The notes under the pieces are model-generated. The model saw only the letters and a list, made by a program, of their open reading frames with translations. It was not told where the DNA came from and ran no database searches. From an uncultured bacterium (lineage in GTDB: Bacteria; Cloacimonadota; Cloacimonadia; Cloacimonadales; Cloacimonadaceae), in NCBI GenBank assembly GCA_937960795.1, contig CALGPA010000001.1:1-20124 (forward strand): a stretch of 20,124 nt of DNA, written 5' to 3'. A program made the position numbers and the translations under genes. This document shows, piece by piece, positions 8,185 through 15,678 of this stretch (its first letter is position 1; every line of letters begins with the position of its first letter).

Positions 8185-9155
8185 TTGCTATTCTCCAAAA
8201 CTTTCACATTGTATTCGCTATAGTCCATATCAAGGGCGGCTTTCATCGCCACCAAAGCGGTTTCGACCATCTCGTCATCCGGCGGCTGAGTGGTGATCCG
8301 CTGGAGAGCCATGCCCGGGATGGTCATGATCTTGACGATCGGGTGCTTGAGATTTTTGCCGGAAAACTTCAAAACTTCATAGCTCACTCCGGAGATAAGG
8401 GGGATCATCAGAATGTGGTAGCCGAGCCGGATAAACATCGGGATCGGGCCTCCGATGATGAAGTATGAGACCAAGCTATCGGTGATCGAGAAGATCAAGA
8501 TGCCGATCAAGAGGACAAAGAACATGAAGCTGGTTCCACAACGAGGATGGATCGTGCTAAAGGACTGGATAGTGACAGGATCCAAGCTGCTATTGTGCTC
8601 ATAGGCATTTACGTTTTTGTGCTCTGCTCCGTGATAGCGAAAGAGGCGCTTTACGTCCTTGATCAGGGAAATCAGCCATACGTATAGCACAAAAAAGACT
8701 ATCCGGATGCTTCCGGCAAAGATATTGAAGAAAAAGTCCTGCTTTGAAAGATTGAGCCAGTCTGCAAGCTTATATGGTAAAAGGCCAAAGAGCAGAAATG
8801 CCAAACCAAATGCCAAGACAAAGCTGAGAGTTTCCTCGATCTTGTTAGCCAGGGGACTCTTGGTCTTGATCTTCTCGCCATTTTCGCGGGCTTCTGCTTG
8901 GATGTCCAATTCATAGCGATCAGCTGAAAAAGTCAGCGTCGAAAATCCGATCTTCATCATCTCAATCAGAGACACAAAGCCTCTGATGATCGGGTAGCCC
9001 AAGAGCTTGATCCGGGTCGTGAGGCTCACAAAGGGGGTGAGCAAAAGCTCGATATCGCCATTCTTGCGACGAACTGCGGTGGCTAGGCGCTCTGGGCCCC
9101 GCATCATCACGCCTTCGATGACGGCTTGTCCGCCAACGCTTATTTCTTTTTTCAT
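8181..9155 (-). CDS. DUF1385 (YqhQ-like) membrane protein
   Basis: The 324-residue protein carries both signatures of the DUF1385 family. One is GGQAVIEGVMMRGPE at residues 8-22. The other is YHGAEHKNVNAYEHN (His175, Glu178, His179), followed by HPRCGTSFMFFVLL. The His/Glu/Cys residues are strictly placed and could bind a metal, but the function of the family is not established. Hydrophobic segments lie at about 110-130, 145-165, 205-225 and 230-255, so it is an inner-membrane protein. AAGGAAG precedes the ATG. It is the first gene of the five-gene operon; the rpmE terminator lies upstream, so it needs its own promoter in 9156-9238, where I see no clear one. Confidence 0.88.
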   Translation of the reverse strand: MKKEISVGGQAVIEGVMMRGPERLATAVRRKNGDIELLLTPFVSLTTRIKLLGYPIIRGFVSLIEMMKIGFSTLTFSADRYELDIQAEARENGEKIKTKSPLANKIEETLSFVLAFGLAFLLFGLLPYKLADWLNLSKQDFFFNIFAGSIRIVFFVLYVWLISLIKDVKRLFRYHGAEHKNVNAYEHNSSLDPVTIQSFSTIHPRCGTSFMFFVLLIGILIFSITDSLVSYFIIGGPIPMFIRLGYHILMIPLISGVSYEVLKFSGKNLKHPIVKIMTIPGMALQRITTQPPDDEMVETALVAMKAALDMDYSEYNVKVLENSK

Positions 9156-9238
9156 GATCTTCCTTTGGTTCTTAAGCTATGCTTTGTAGGAAAGTGGTTG
9201 ATCCAGCATCATGCAAAAAGCATATGTGCACGGATAAA

Positions 9239-9280
9239 GAAAAAACGCCACTCTTCTCACGAGGTGAGATAGACTGGCGT
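9239..9280 (-). terminator. Rho-independent terminator of rpmE
   Basis: The outer stem ACGCCA/TGGCGT (9245-9250 and 9275-9280) encloses an inner stem TCTCAC-gag-GTGAGA. On the minus strand it is followed by TTTTTT and a further T-rich stretch. It sits about 20 nt past the rpmE stop codon and separates rpmE from the DUF1385 operon. Confidence 0.85.
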
Positions 9281-9290
9281 AAAACCTTGG

Positions 9291-9310
9291 AAAGAGAACT
9301 AGTTCTCTTT
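9291..9310. repeat. Perfect 20-bp palindrome across the rpmE stop codon
   Basis: AAAGAGAACT is followed directly by its reverse complement. The TAG stop of rpmE (9301-9299) lies at the centre. In the mRNA it can form an 8-bp stem with the 4-nt loop CUAG, which holds the stop codon. The rpmE terminator hairpin follows about 10 nt later. Confidence 0.9.
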
Positions 9311-9508
9311 GGTGATTTTGTATTTCTTGTTGAATTTCTCCACGCGACCGGCAGTATCCAGAATCTTCTGTTTCCCGGTGTAAAAGGGATGGCAGAGATT
9401 GCAGATATCTACTTGCATGTTCCCTTTTGTGCTGCGGGTTTCAAAGGTGTTTCCACAGGCGCATGTGACAGTCGCCTTGTCGTATTTTGGATGTATTCCC
9501 TGTTTCAT
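9299..9508 (-). CDS. rpmE: 50S ribosomal protein L31 (zinc-binding, C+ type)
   Basis: The 69-residue protein starts MKQGIHPKY and has the L31 zinc ribbon: Cys16 and Cys18 (TCACGN), Cys36 and Cys39 (DICNLCHPFYTGKQK). The last part, DTAGRVEKFNKKY, is standard for L31, which bridges the two ribosomal subunits. All four cysteines are present, so this is the zinc-dependent form rather than the cysteine-less form used during zinc shortage. AAGGAG lies 9 nt before the ATG. It has its own promoter and terminator and appears monocistronic, although it reads toward the prfA operon. L31 next to prfA is a frequent arrangement. Confidence 0.96.
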   Translation of the reverse strand: MKQGIHPKYDKATVTCACGNTFETRSTKGNMQVDICNLCHPFYTGKQKILDTAGRVEKFNKKYKITKEN

Positions 9509-9548
9509 CTATCTTGCTCCTTGTATGAATTAGCGATTATTTGAGTAC

Positions 9549-9577
9549 AATCTTTTTCGCAAGCCACTATCTGTCAA
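9549..9577 (-). promoter_or_regulatory. Candidate sigma-70-type promoter of rpmE
   Basis: On the minus strand TTGACA (9577-9572) is followed after 17 nt by AAGATT (9554-9549), about 40 nt before the start codon. The -35 is a perfect match; the -10 matches only three of six positions. Confidence 0.4.
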
Positions 9578-9652
9578 GGCATATTTAGCGATTTTTGCCT
9601 ATCAACTGTCTAAAAAATCCATTCAAGCTAATCCGCAGAAAAAAAATAGGAT

Positions 9653-9674
9653 AGCCTTATACCTTATAATGGCT
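9653..9674. repeat. Hairpin in the rpmE-HU divergent region
   Basis: AGCCTTATA-cct-TATAATGGCT pairs over 9 bp with one bulged base. On the minus strand it is followed 6 nt later by a run of eight T, so it could stop leftward transcription coming from the HU side. No minus-strand gene lies upstream of it. The region 9509-9823 (315 bp) otherwise holds the two candidate promoters and no coding sequence that I can support. Confidence 0.3.
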
Positions 9675-9765
9675 TAGCAAAAGTCACTTTTTCCTCAGCC
9701 AAATTCTTGGTGACGCCAATTTTTCCCTTGACATAAATCCTAAGGTTTTGCTTTTGAGTATCTTA

Positions 9766-9795
9766 TTGGAACGATAACTAAACTAATCGTATAAA
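9766..9795 (+). promoter_or_regulatory. Candidate promoter of the HU gene
   Basis: TTGGAA (9766-9771) and TATAAA (9790-9795) are 18 nt apart. This predicts a transcript start near 9802 and a leader of about 20 nt carrying AAGGAG. A better -35 (TTGACA at 9728) has no -10 at workable spacing. Confidence 0.4.
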
Positions 9796-9823
9796 TCATC
9801 TAAAGAATTTAAGGAGTAATGTA

Positions 9824-10114
9824 ATGACAAAAGCCGATCTCGTAAAGGAAATCTCGGAAAACACCGGTATTATCCGCAAAGACGTAGCCGTAGTAGTCGA
9901 CGCCCTTTTTCAAGGCATCAAAGACATTCTCGCAGAAGGCCACCACATCGAAATCCGTGGCTTTGGCACCTTCCGCCTCAAAACCCGTAAGCCCCGCATG
10001 GGACGCAACCCCAAGACCGACGAGAAAGTTCCGGTTCCAGAACGTACAGTGCCCACATTCAAGTTCTCCCGCGAATTTAAGAACAGCGTAGTCGATCTTA
10101 AAATCCAAAGCTAG
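9824..10114 (+). CDS. hup: HU/IHF-family DNA-binding protein
   Basis: This 96-residue protein is a typical HU-family nucleoid protein that bends DNA as a dimer. MTKADLVKEISENTG is the N-terminal dimerisation helix. GHHIEIRGFGTFRLKTRKPRMGRNPKT is the signature running into the DNA-binding arm, with GRNP at its turn and Pro in the arm tip region (VPVPERTVPTFKFS). The sequence does not decide between HU and IHF; a single-gene homodimer is the simplest reading. TTAAGGAG precedes the ATG. A 29-codon basic gene follows 9 nt after the stop and is followed by a strong terminator, so the two are probably one transcript. Confidence 0.95.
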   Translation: MTKADLVKEISENTGIIRKDVAVVVDALFQGIKDILAEGHHIEIRGFGTFRLKTRKPRMGRNPKTDEKVPVPERTVPTFKFSREFKNSVVDLKIQS

Positions 10115-10123
10115 GGTAAGATC

Positions 10124-10213
10124 ATGCCTTGCGGAAAGAAGAAGAAACGCCATAAAATCGCTACCCACAAGCGCAAGAAACGCCTGCGCAAGAATCGTCA
10201 CAAAAAGAAATAA
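10124..10213 (+). CDS. 29-residue AURKAIP1/COX24-domain protein, probable ribosome-associated peptide
   Basis: The ATG at 10124 opens a 29-codon frame ending in TAA. The product begins MPCGKKKK and ends HKIATHKRKKRLRKNRHKKK; nearly two thirds of the residues are Lys, Arg or His. This pattern is that of the tiny AURKAIP1/COX24-domain proteins annotated in Bacteroidota and related bacteria, whose mitochondrial relative is the small-subunit protein mS38. A ribosomal role is inferred from that kinship and the composition. An AGGGTAAG Shine-Dalgarno-like sequence lies between the HU stop and this ATG, and a Rho-independent terminator starts 8 nt after the stop, which frames it as a real gene. It is short enough to be missed by ordinary gene callers. 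Confidence 0.85.
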   Translation: MPCGKKKKRHKIATHKRKKRLRKNRHKKK

Positions 10214-10221
10214 TATATGAA

Positions 10222-10250
10222 GGGCTACCCGATCGGGTGGCCCTTTTTTT
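10222..10250 (+). terminator. Rho-independent terminator of the HU operon
   Basis: GGGCTACCC-gatc-GGGTGGCCC (one T-G wobble) is followed by seven T. It directly follows the 29-codon gene. Confidence 0.93.
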
Positions 10251-10254
10251 CTAT

Positions 10255-10277
10255 AAAAAAGCCCGGACATGCCGGGC
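10255..10277 (-). terminator. Rho-independent terminator of the thrS-kdsD transcript
   Basis: On the minus strand GCCCGG and CCGGGC (10277-10261, 5-nt loop) are followed by six T (10260-10255). It lies 24 bp past the kdsD stop and only 5 bp from the end of the plus-strand HU terminator, so the two converging units are insulated from each other. Confidence 0.92.
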
Positions 10278-10300
10278 TCAAAGGATTATTAAATGGATCT

Positions 10301-11269
10301 TTAGACCACTCCGGCGCTGATCAGGTCATGCATGTGCAGGAGCCCTATGGCTTTGCCGGAATCTTCCAGGATCGGCAGCATCGTGATGCTATGCTCTTCC
10401 ATAAACGCCAAGGCTGCGGCAGCCAGATCTTCTGCTTTGGCAGATTTGGGATTCCGGGTCATGCAGTCGCCAGCGGTGTGCATCAAGAGTTCATCGCCTT
10501 TGGACTGGAGCTGGCGCCTGAGATCTCCATCGGTGATGATGCCCCGCATCAAGCCCCGGTGATCATCGACTAGTGTGCATCCCAGCTTCTTGGAAGTCAT
10601 GATCAAGATCGCATCCCGCATGGATGTATCCATCGATACTCTGGGAAGAGCATCATCTTTGTGCATGAGATCGCTTACTTTCAAGAGCAGCCGCTTCCCA
10701 ATCGCCCCGCCGGGGTGAACCCTGGCAAAGTCCTGCAAAGAGAAATTCTTGTCCTTAAGCAGAGCAATCGCCAATGCGTCTCCCAGTGCCAAAGCTACAG
10801 TCGTGCTGGAAGTGGGCACCATGCCCAAAGGCTCCAGCTCTGCGTCGACTTTGGTGGAGAGCACGGCATCCGAAGCCTTGGCAAGCAGGGACTGTGGGTC
10901 TCCCGTCAGCGAGATCAGGGGAATGCCGATGAACTTGACAAAGGGGATGATGGCGAGCATTTCCGGGGTCTTTCCGCTTTGTGACACAGCCAGGACAAGA
11001 TCCTCGCGAGAAAGCATGCCCAGATCTCCATGGATTCCTTCAGCAGCGTGCAAGAAGATGGAGGTCGTGCCTGTGCTGGCAAGAGTTGCGGATATCTTGC
11101 GGGCAATGATGCCGGCTTTGCCAATCCCCGTCACGACGACCTTTCCCTGGCAATCCCTCAGCAGCGAGAAGGCTTTCTCCAGCTGATAAGGATCTAGGGC
11201 TTCGGCTGCACTAGTGATGGCAGATGCTTCCTTGAGCAGCTCTTCACGGATGCTGTCGTAGATATTCAT
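10301..11269 (-). CDS. kdsD: D-arabinose 5-phosphate isomerase (KdsD/KpsF/GutQ family)
   Basis: The 322-residue protein has the standard layout: a SIS sugar-isomerase domain (about 35-165) and two CBS domains (about 205-255 and 270-322). Family signatures are VVVTGIGKAGIIARKISATL, HAAEGIHGDLGML with the two histidines, and SQSGKTPEM. The C-terminal CBS has ITMLPILEDSGKAIGLLHMHDL. It interconverts ribulose 5-phosphate and arabinose 5-phosphate, the first step to Kdo, so the organism should make a Kdo-containing LPS or capsule. KdsD cannot be told from GutQ or KpsF by sequence alone, and no other kds gene is present. The start overlaps the thrS stop (ATGA), giving translational coupling to thrS. 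Confidence 0.92.
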   Translation of the reverse strand: MNIYDSIREELLKEASAITSAAEALDPYQLEKAFSLLRDCQGKVVVTGIGKAGIIARKISATLASTGTTSIFLHAAEGIHGDLGMLSREDLVLAVSQSGKTPEMLAIIPFVKFIGIPLISLTGDPQSLLAKASDAVLSTKVDAELEPLGMVPTSSTTVALALGDALAIALLKDKNFSLQDFARVHPGGAIGKRLLLKVSDLMHKDDALPRVSMDTSMRDAILIMTSKKLGCTLVDDHRGLMRGIITDGDLRRQLQSKGDELLMHTAGDCMTRNPKSAKAEDLAAAALAFMEEHSITMLPILEDSGKAIGLLHMHDLISAGVV

Positions 11270-13170
11270 AGTTCGTTTTTGATGCTTTGGATGGCATCAT
11301 CAAAGCTCATCGCTCCCAAATCGCCTTGAGTGTGGCGCCTGAGAGTGAGGCTGCCCTCTTCGGCTTCTTTCTTGCCGATGATGCACATGTATGGGATCTT
11401 CTTCATTTCAGATTCGCGGATTTTATAGCCTATCTTTTCGCTGCGGCTATCGATCTCGCAACGCAGCCCTTGTGCCAGCATCTTGCTCTGAAGCTCTTTT
11501 GCATAGTCCAATTGTGCATCGGTAATAGGCAGGATCATCATCTGCGTGGGCGCTAGCCATAGAGGCAGATTGCCGCCATGATACTCCAGCAAGGTGGCAA
11601 AGAAACGCTCCACAGAACCAAGGATCGCACGATGGATCATGATGGGACGATGCGCTTGGTTGTCCGCGCCTATGTATTGCATCTCAAATCTCTCTGGGAG
11701 GTTGAAGTCAAACTGGATCGTGGTGCATTGCCAGGCGCGACCGATGGCGTCCTTGATCTTGATGTCGATCTTGGGTCCATAGAAAGCACCGCCGCCTTCA
11801 TCGATGTCAAAATCCAAATTCAGCTTGGTCAAGGAATCTCTAAGGCTGTTTGTCGCCATTTCCCAATCCGCGTCTTCGCCCACAGCAGCATCCGGCTTCG
11901 TGGAAAGATAGATCATAAAGTCTTTGAAGCCAAAGGATTTTAGCATATCCAAAGAGAAGACGATCAGTTTCTGAACTTCATCGCTTACTTGCTCTTCAGT
12001 GCAGATGATGTGAGCATCGTCCTGTGTGAAACCACGCACACGCATCAATCCGTGCAAGACGCCGCTGCGTTCATAACGGTACACGGTTCCGAGCTCTGCC
12101 AAGCGGATCGGCAGTTCTCGATAGCTGTGATGATTTGCATTGTAGATGGAAAGATGGAAGGGGCAATTCATGGGTTTGATGTAGTAATCCTGTCCTTCCA
12201 CATCCATCTTGGCATACATATTTTCACTGTAAAAGCCCAGATGTCCGCTGGTTTCCCAGAGTTTACTGCGCCCTACGTGCGGTGTGTAGATCAGTTTGTA
12301 GCCACTTTTGAGGTGTTCATCTTTCCAGTGCGCTTCGATTAGGTGTCGGATCATCGCACCATCGGGATGCCAGAGCACAAGGCCGGGGCCTACCTCATCA
12401 TTGATCGAGAAGAGATCCAGATCTTTGCCAAGCTTGCGATGATCCCGTTTTGCGGCTTCTTCCAAAAAGGCGAGATATTGCTTAAGTTCCTTGTTTGAAG
12501 GGAAACTGATACCGTAGATGCGCTTGAGCATCTTGTTCTTCTCATCGCCACGCCAATATGCGCCGGAGCTTTTGAGAAGCTTGACTGACTTGATCTTGCC
12601 GGTGGAGGGAATATGCGGTCCGCGACAGAGATCGATGAAGTCACCTTGGGTGTAGGTGCTGATCACTTGGTCGTCCGGGATATCTTCTAAGATCTCGATC
12701 TTGTATAGTTCGTTCATCTCGCTGAAGATCCGCACGGCTTCGGCTTTGCTGAGCTCGCGGCGGGAGTAGGGGAGATCCTCACTGCTCAGCTCTTTCATGC
12801 GCTCTTCGATCTTGGCAAGATCTTCATCGCTAAAGGGTTCATCACGGTCAAAGTCGTAGTAAAAACCTTGCTCAATAGCAGGACCGATGGTCACTTGCAC
12901 ATCCGGCCAGAGCTGCTTGACCGCCTGCGCCATTAGATGGGCAGTGCTGTGCCAATACAGCTCCTTGCCTTTCTCGGTTTTGAAGGTGTGGATGATGATC
13001 TCACTATCGCTTTCAATGATCGCATCGAGATCACACATTTTGCCATTTATCTCAGCGGCAAGAGCGGCATCCGCAAGGCGCGGACTGATGTCCGTGGCTA
13101 CCTGCAGAGCGCTGACCGCAGCGGGATACTCTTTTTTGCTTCCGTCGGGAAGGCTTATGAATATGGACAT
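11266..13170 (-). CDS. thrS: Threonyl-tRNA synthetase
   Basis: I place the start at the ATG at 13170, giving 634 residues. It has a TTGGAG Shine-Dalgarno sequence and begins directly with the TGS domain (SIFISLPDGSKKEYP). A longer frame from a TTG at 13227 would run into the upstream ATPase gene. Domains: TGS (1-60), the editing domain with HSTAHLMAQAV, the class II catalytic core, and the anticodon-binding domain from about 530. The catalytic zinc ligands are Cys336 (MNCPFH), His387 (DDAHIIC) and His513 (MIHRAILGSVERF), matching Cys334/His385/His511 of E. coli ThrRS. It charges tRNA-Thr and clears Ser-tRNA-Thr. It lies 43 nt after the ATPase gene. I see no T-box or attenuator there, so it may depend partly on read-through from the metal-responsive promoter. 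Confidence 0.96.
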   Translation of the reverse strand: MSIFISLPDGSKKEYPAAVSALQVATDISPRLADAALAAEINGKMCDLDAIIESDSEIIIHTFKTEKGKELYWHSTAHLMAQAVKQLWPDVQVTIGPAIEQGFYYDFDRDEPFSDEDLAKIEERMKELSSEDLPYSRRELSKAEAVRIFSEMNELYKIEILEDIPDDQVISTYTQGDFIDLCRGPHIPSTGKIKSVKLLKSSGAYWRGDEKNKMLKRIYGISFPSNKELKQYLAFLEEAAKRDHRKLGKDLDLFSINDEVGPGLVLWHPDGAMIRHLIEAHWKDEHLKSGYKLIYTPHVGRSKLWETSGHLGFYSENMYAKMDVEGQDYYIKPMNCPFHLSIYNANHHSYRELPIRLAELGTVYRYERSGVLHGLMRVRGFTQDDAHIICTEEQVSDEVQKLIVFSLDMLKSFGFKDFMIYLSTKPDAAVGEDADWEMATNSLRDSLTKLNLDFDIDEGGGAFYGPKIDIKIKDAIGRAWQCTTIQFDFNLPERFEMQYIGADNQAHRPIMIHRAILGSVERFFATLLEYHGGNLPLWLAPTQMMILPITDAQLDYAKELQSKMLAQGLRCEIDSRSEKIGYKIRESEMKKIPYMCIIGKKEAEEGSLTLRRHTQGDLGAMSFDDAIQSIKNEL

Positions 13171-13213
13171 AATATCTCCAATATTGTCTTTATCTTTCCA
13201 AAATCTTTGATGC

Positions 13214-15295
13214 CTATTTCTTGTCAAGCATCCTGTCCCTTCTGCTGAGTCCCAAGCTATTGAAGATCACCAGGAGGGTCACTCCCACATCGGCGATGAT
13301 GGCTTCCCAGAGCCCGCTGATTCCAGCCACTCCGAGCGCCATCACCAAGATCTTGATCCCGAGTGCCAAAGATATATTTTGCCACACTTTACGGTTTGTA
13401 GCATGGGAAAGGCGATAGGCTTGAACCAGTTGCTCCGGGCGATCGTTTAGGAGCACGATGTCGGCACTATCGATCGAAGCATGCGCGCCGATGGCACCCA
13501 TAGCAACTCCGACATCCGCTCTTGCCAGGACGGGTGCATCATTCATGCCATCTCCGATAAAGGCGGTTCTGTGTCCACTTTCCATGATTCTTTCCAGCGA
13601 GCTCAGCTTCTGCGAGGGCAATAGCTCCGCCTCAAAGCCGTCCAGCCCAAGATCTTGCGCTACAGTTGCTGCTTTTGGATAGCGATCGCCGGATAGCATG
13701 TGCATGGATCTGACGCCCATCTCGCGAAGGAGTGCCAGACTCTGAGGCATGGCAGCCTTGATCTCGTCGCTAAAGCTTGCAGCTCCCAGATATCTGTCAT
13801 CTACCGCCACGTGAACACTGCTCTTGTCCGCGCAATCCACTGGATGATCAAATCCTTCTTCTTTGATAAAGCGCTCTGATCCGGCTATGTAGTTTTTGCC
13901 TGAGTATTCCATGCGGATTCCGCGCCCGGAGATCTCCTGATACTTCCCTTGCAGAGCGGCATCATGCTCTCCTGTGATTGCAGTTTTGACCGCTTGGGCA
14001 AAGGGATGTCGGGAGTGGTGCTCCGCCAGCCACAAGGCTTGAGCAAGCTCTTCCTCAGTCACTTCAGATGCAGGGATCAAAGCTTCCAGCTTCATGTTGC
14101 CTGTGGTGAGAGTCCCGGTCTTGTCGAAGACCATGCTCTGGATTTTGCGAAATGCATCCAAGAAGATGCTGCCCTTGAAGATAATGCCTCTTCGTGCGGC
14201 TGTGCCGATGCCGATGTAATATGTCAGCGGGATGGAGATCACCAAAGCGCACGGACAGCTTACGATGAGGAAGACTAGGGCGCGCTTAAACCACACTGCC
14301 GCCGGATAGCCCAAAAGTACTGGTAGGATAAAGACCAAGATCGCCATTGCCACGACCACCGGAGTATAGATCCGAGCAAAACGAGTGATAAAGCGCTCTT
14401 GCCGCGACTTCCGTGCCGAGGCATTCTCGATCAGAGACAAGATGCGCGCCACCATGCTTTCGCTTTCGCTTTTTAGGGCTTCCATATGGATCAGCCCGCC
14501 TTGATTGAGGCACCCTGCATAGATCTCGTCGCCCGGTTGCACAGCAGTCGGGGCGGATTCTCCGCTTACGCTGGAGCTATCCAAGCTGCTCTCTCCCTTG
14601 ATGATGAGTCCATCCAGCGGGATGCGCTCTCCGGGACGCACGATGAGGATCTCTCCTGGGCTGACTTCGCTGAGCTTTCTGTCGATGCTGCCACTTGGCG
14701 TCTGCACATGCGCTCTTTCGGGCTTTAACGAGATGATCCCCGCGATGCTGTTTCTGCTTTTGGAGATCGCCTTGCTTTCCAGATATTGTCCCAATTCATA
14801 GAGTCCGATCACAGCGATCGCTTCGGTGTATTCTCCCAGATAGACCGCTCCGAGGCTGGCTATGCTCATCAAAAAATGCTCTGCCATGAGTTGGCGGGAA
14901 AAGACTTCCTGCCCGGCACTTTTTAGCACTCTGCCTGCCACTAGGATATATGAGATCATCAACAGGATAGGGGAGATGCCGGGGTTAAGCGGTGCCAATT
15001 GCACAAAGAGCCACAAGGCCAAGCCGGCAATGATAACTCGGGAATAGATAGATTTTGCCGGCGTCACTGCGTCTCCGATATTGTAGATCTTGACTCCCGG
15101 TTCAATCCTGGAAGCCAATTGATTCAGTCGCTCCAGAGCGTTTTCGCTTTGATCATGATATTGGACCACCAAGCGCTTGCTGATGAAATCCAGATTCACG
15201 CTGCTCACTTCAGCAAGACTCGCGATCTCTCCCTCAATCTTGGCGCTGCATCCGGCACAATCGAGATTCTTGACTTCATACTTGCGGACAACCAC
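13214..15295 (-). CDS. P1B-type heavy-metal-exporting ATPase (Zn/Cd/Pb type)
   Basis: The 693-residue ATPase carries one N-terminal HMA domain with LDCAGC (Cys13, Cys16), the transmembrane metal motif CPC (347-349), the phosphorylated Asp391 in DKTGT, an HP motif in SRHPFAQAV, and GDGMNDAP (about 581-588). The last membrane segments have KVWQNISLALGIKILVMALG and IADVGVTLLVIFNSLGL. The conserved Lys and Asp there mark the ZntA/CadA group rather than the copper ATPases. It would pump Zn2+, Cd2+ or Pb2+ out across the inner membrane. The start is GTG, overlapping the regulator's stop by one base (TAGTG), with GGAGGAGGA at ideal distance inside the regulator gene. Co-transcription with the ArsR-type sensor shows that it is metal-induced. 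It resembles zntA/cadA, but the exact metal is not decidable. Confidence 0.95.
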   Translation of the reverse strand: MVVRKYEVKNLDCAGCSAKIEGEIASLAEVSSVNLDFISKRLVVQYHDQSENALERLNQLASRIEPGVKIYNIGDAVTPAKSIYSRVIIAGLALWLFVQLAPLNPGISPILLMISYILVAGRVLKSAGQEVFSRQLMAEHFLMSIASLGAVYLGEYTEAIAVIGLYELGQYLESKAISKSRNSIAGIISLKPERAHVQTPSGSIDRKLSEVSPGEILIVRPGERIPLDGLIIKGESSLDSSSVSGESAPTAVQPGDEIYAGCLNQGGLIHMEALKSESESMVARILSLIENASARKSRQERFITRFARIYTPVVVAMAILVFILPVLLGYPAAVWFKRALVFLIVSCPCALVISIPLTYYIGIGTAARRGIIFKGSIFLDAFRKIQSMVFDKTGTLTTGNMKLEALIPASEVTEEELAQALWLAEHHSRHPFAQAVKTAITGEHDAALQGKYQEISGRGIRMEYSGKNYIAGSERFIKEEGFDHPVDCADKSSVHVAVDDRYLGAASFSDEIKAAMPQSLALLREMGVRSMHMLSGDRYPKAATVAQDLGLDGFEAELLPSQKLSSLERIMESGHRTAFIGDGMNDAPVLARADVGVAMGAIGAHASIDSADIVLLNDRPEQLVQAYRLSHATNRKVWQNISLALGIKILVMALGVAGISGLWEAIIADVGVTLLVIFNSLGLSRRDRMLDKK

Positions 15296-15645
15296 TATTC
15301 CTCCTCCACATGCTGCAGGGCAACGTCAAAGAGCTCCTGGATATGCTCGTCATCCAAGGAGTAATAGACCACGGTGCCTTCTTTGCGGGTCTTCACCAAA
15401 CGGGAAAGACGAAGGATCTTCAGCTGATGCGAAACAGCGGATTGCCCCATCCCAGCCAAAGCAGCAAGATCTGCCACGCAAAGCTCCTTTTTGGAGAGGT
15501 AATACAATATGGTGAGCCGCGAGGGATCACCAAAAACCTTAAAGAATTCTGCCAATCTTGCGATGACGCTCTGCTGTGGCAGTGCAGCTTTTATCTCTTC
15601 TATCTCCTCTGTGGAGATGAGCTTACACAGACAAGTATCAGTCAT
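15295..15645 (-). CDS. ArsR/SmtB-family metal-sensing repressor
   Basis: The start at 15645 (116 residues) has GGGAGATATC before the ATG. A longer frame from a TTG at 15702 would begin inside the -35 element of the promoter and is rejected. The winged-helix core runs FGDPSRLTILYYL, then ELCVADLAALAGMGQSAVSHQLKILR (recognition helix), then GTVVYYSLDD. Two metal sites can be read. The helix-5 zinc site Asp99-x-His101-x10-His112-x2-Glu115 has the exact SmtB spacing. A partial cysteine site is formed by Cys5 and Cys7 near the N-terminus and Cys56 in ELCVAD, where CadC has two cysteines (ELCVCD). In this family metal binding releases the repressor from its operator. It lies directly upstream of the ATPase it must control and probably represses its own promoter. 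Confidence 0.94.
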   Translation of the reverse strand: MTDTCLCKLISTEEIEEIKAALPQQSVIARLAEFFKVFGDPSRLTILYYLSKKELCVADLAALAGMGQSAVSHQLKILRLSRLVKTRKEGTVVYYSLDDEHIQELFDVALQHVEEE

Positions 15646-15656
15646 GATATCTCCCA

Positions 15657-15678
15657 TATATGAATATGTGTTCATATA
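15657..15678. promoter_or_regulatory. SmtB/CzrA-type operator
   Basis: TATATGAA-tatgtg-TTCATATA has two perfect 8-bp arms around 6 bp, matching the ATATGAA...TTCATAT consensus of ArsR/SmtB zinc sensors. It overlaps the -10 element and predicted start of the regulator-ATPase promoter, so bound repressor would block polymerase directly. Confidence 0.82.

Noticed and set aside
9728..9733. TTGACA as the -35 of the HU promoter
   Set aside because: No -10-like hexamer lies 15-19 nt downstream; the TTGGAA/TATAAA pair at 9766-9795 is better placed.
13171..13227. N-terminal extension of thrS from a TTG at 13227
   Set aside because: It overlaps the ATPase gene and adds residues before the TGS domain; the ATG at 13170 has a good ribosome site.
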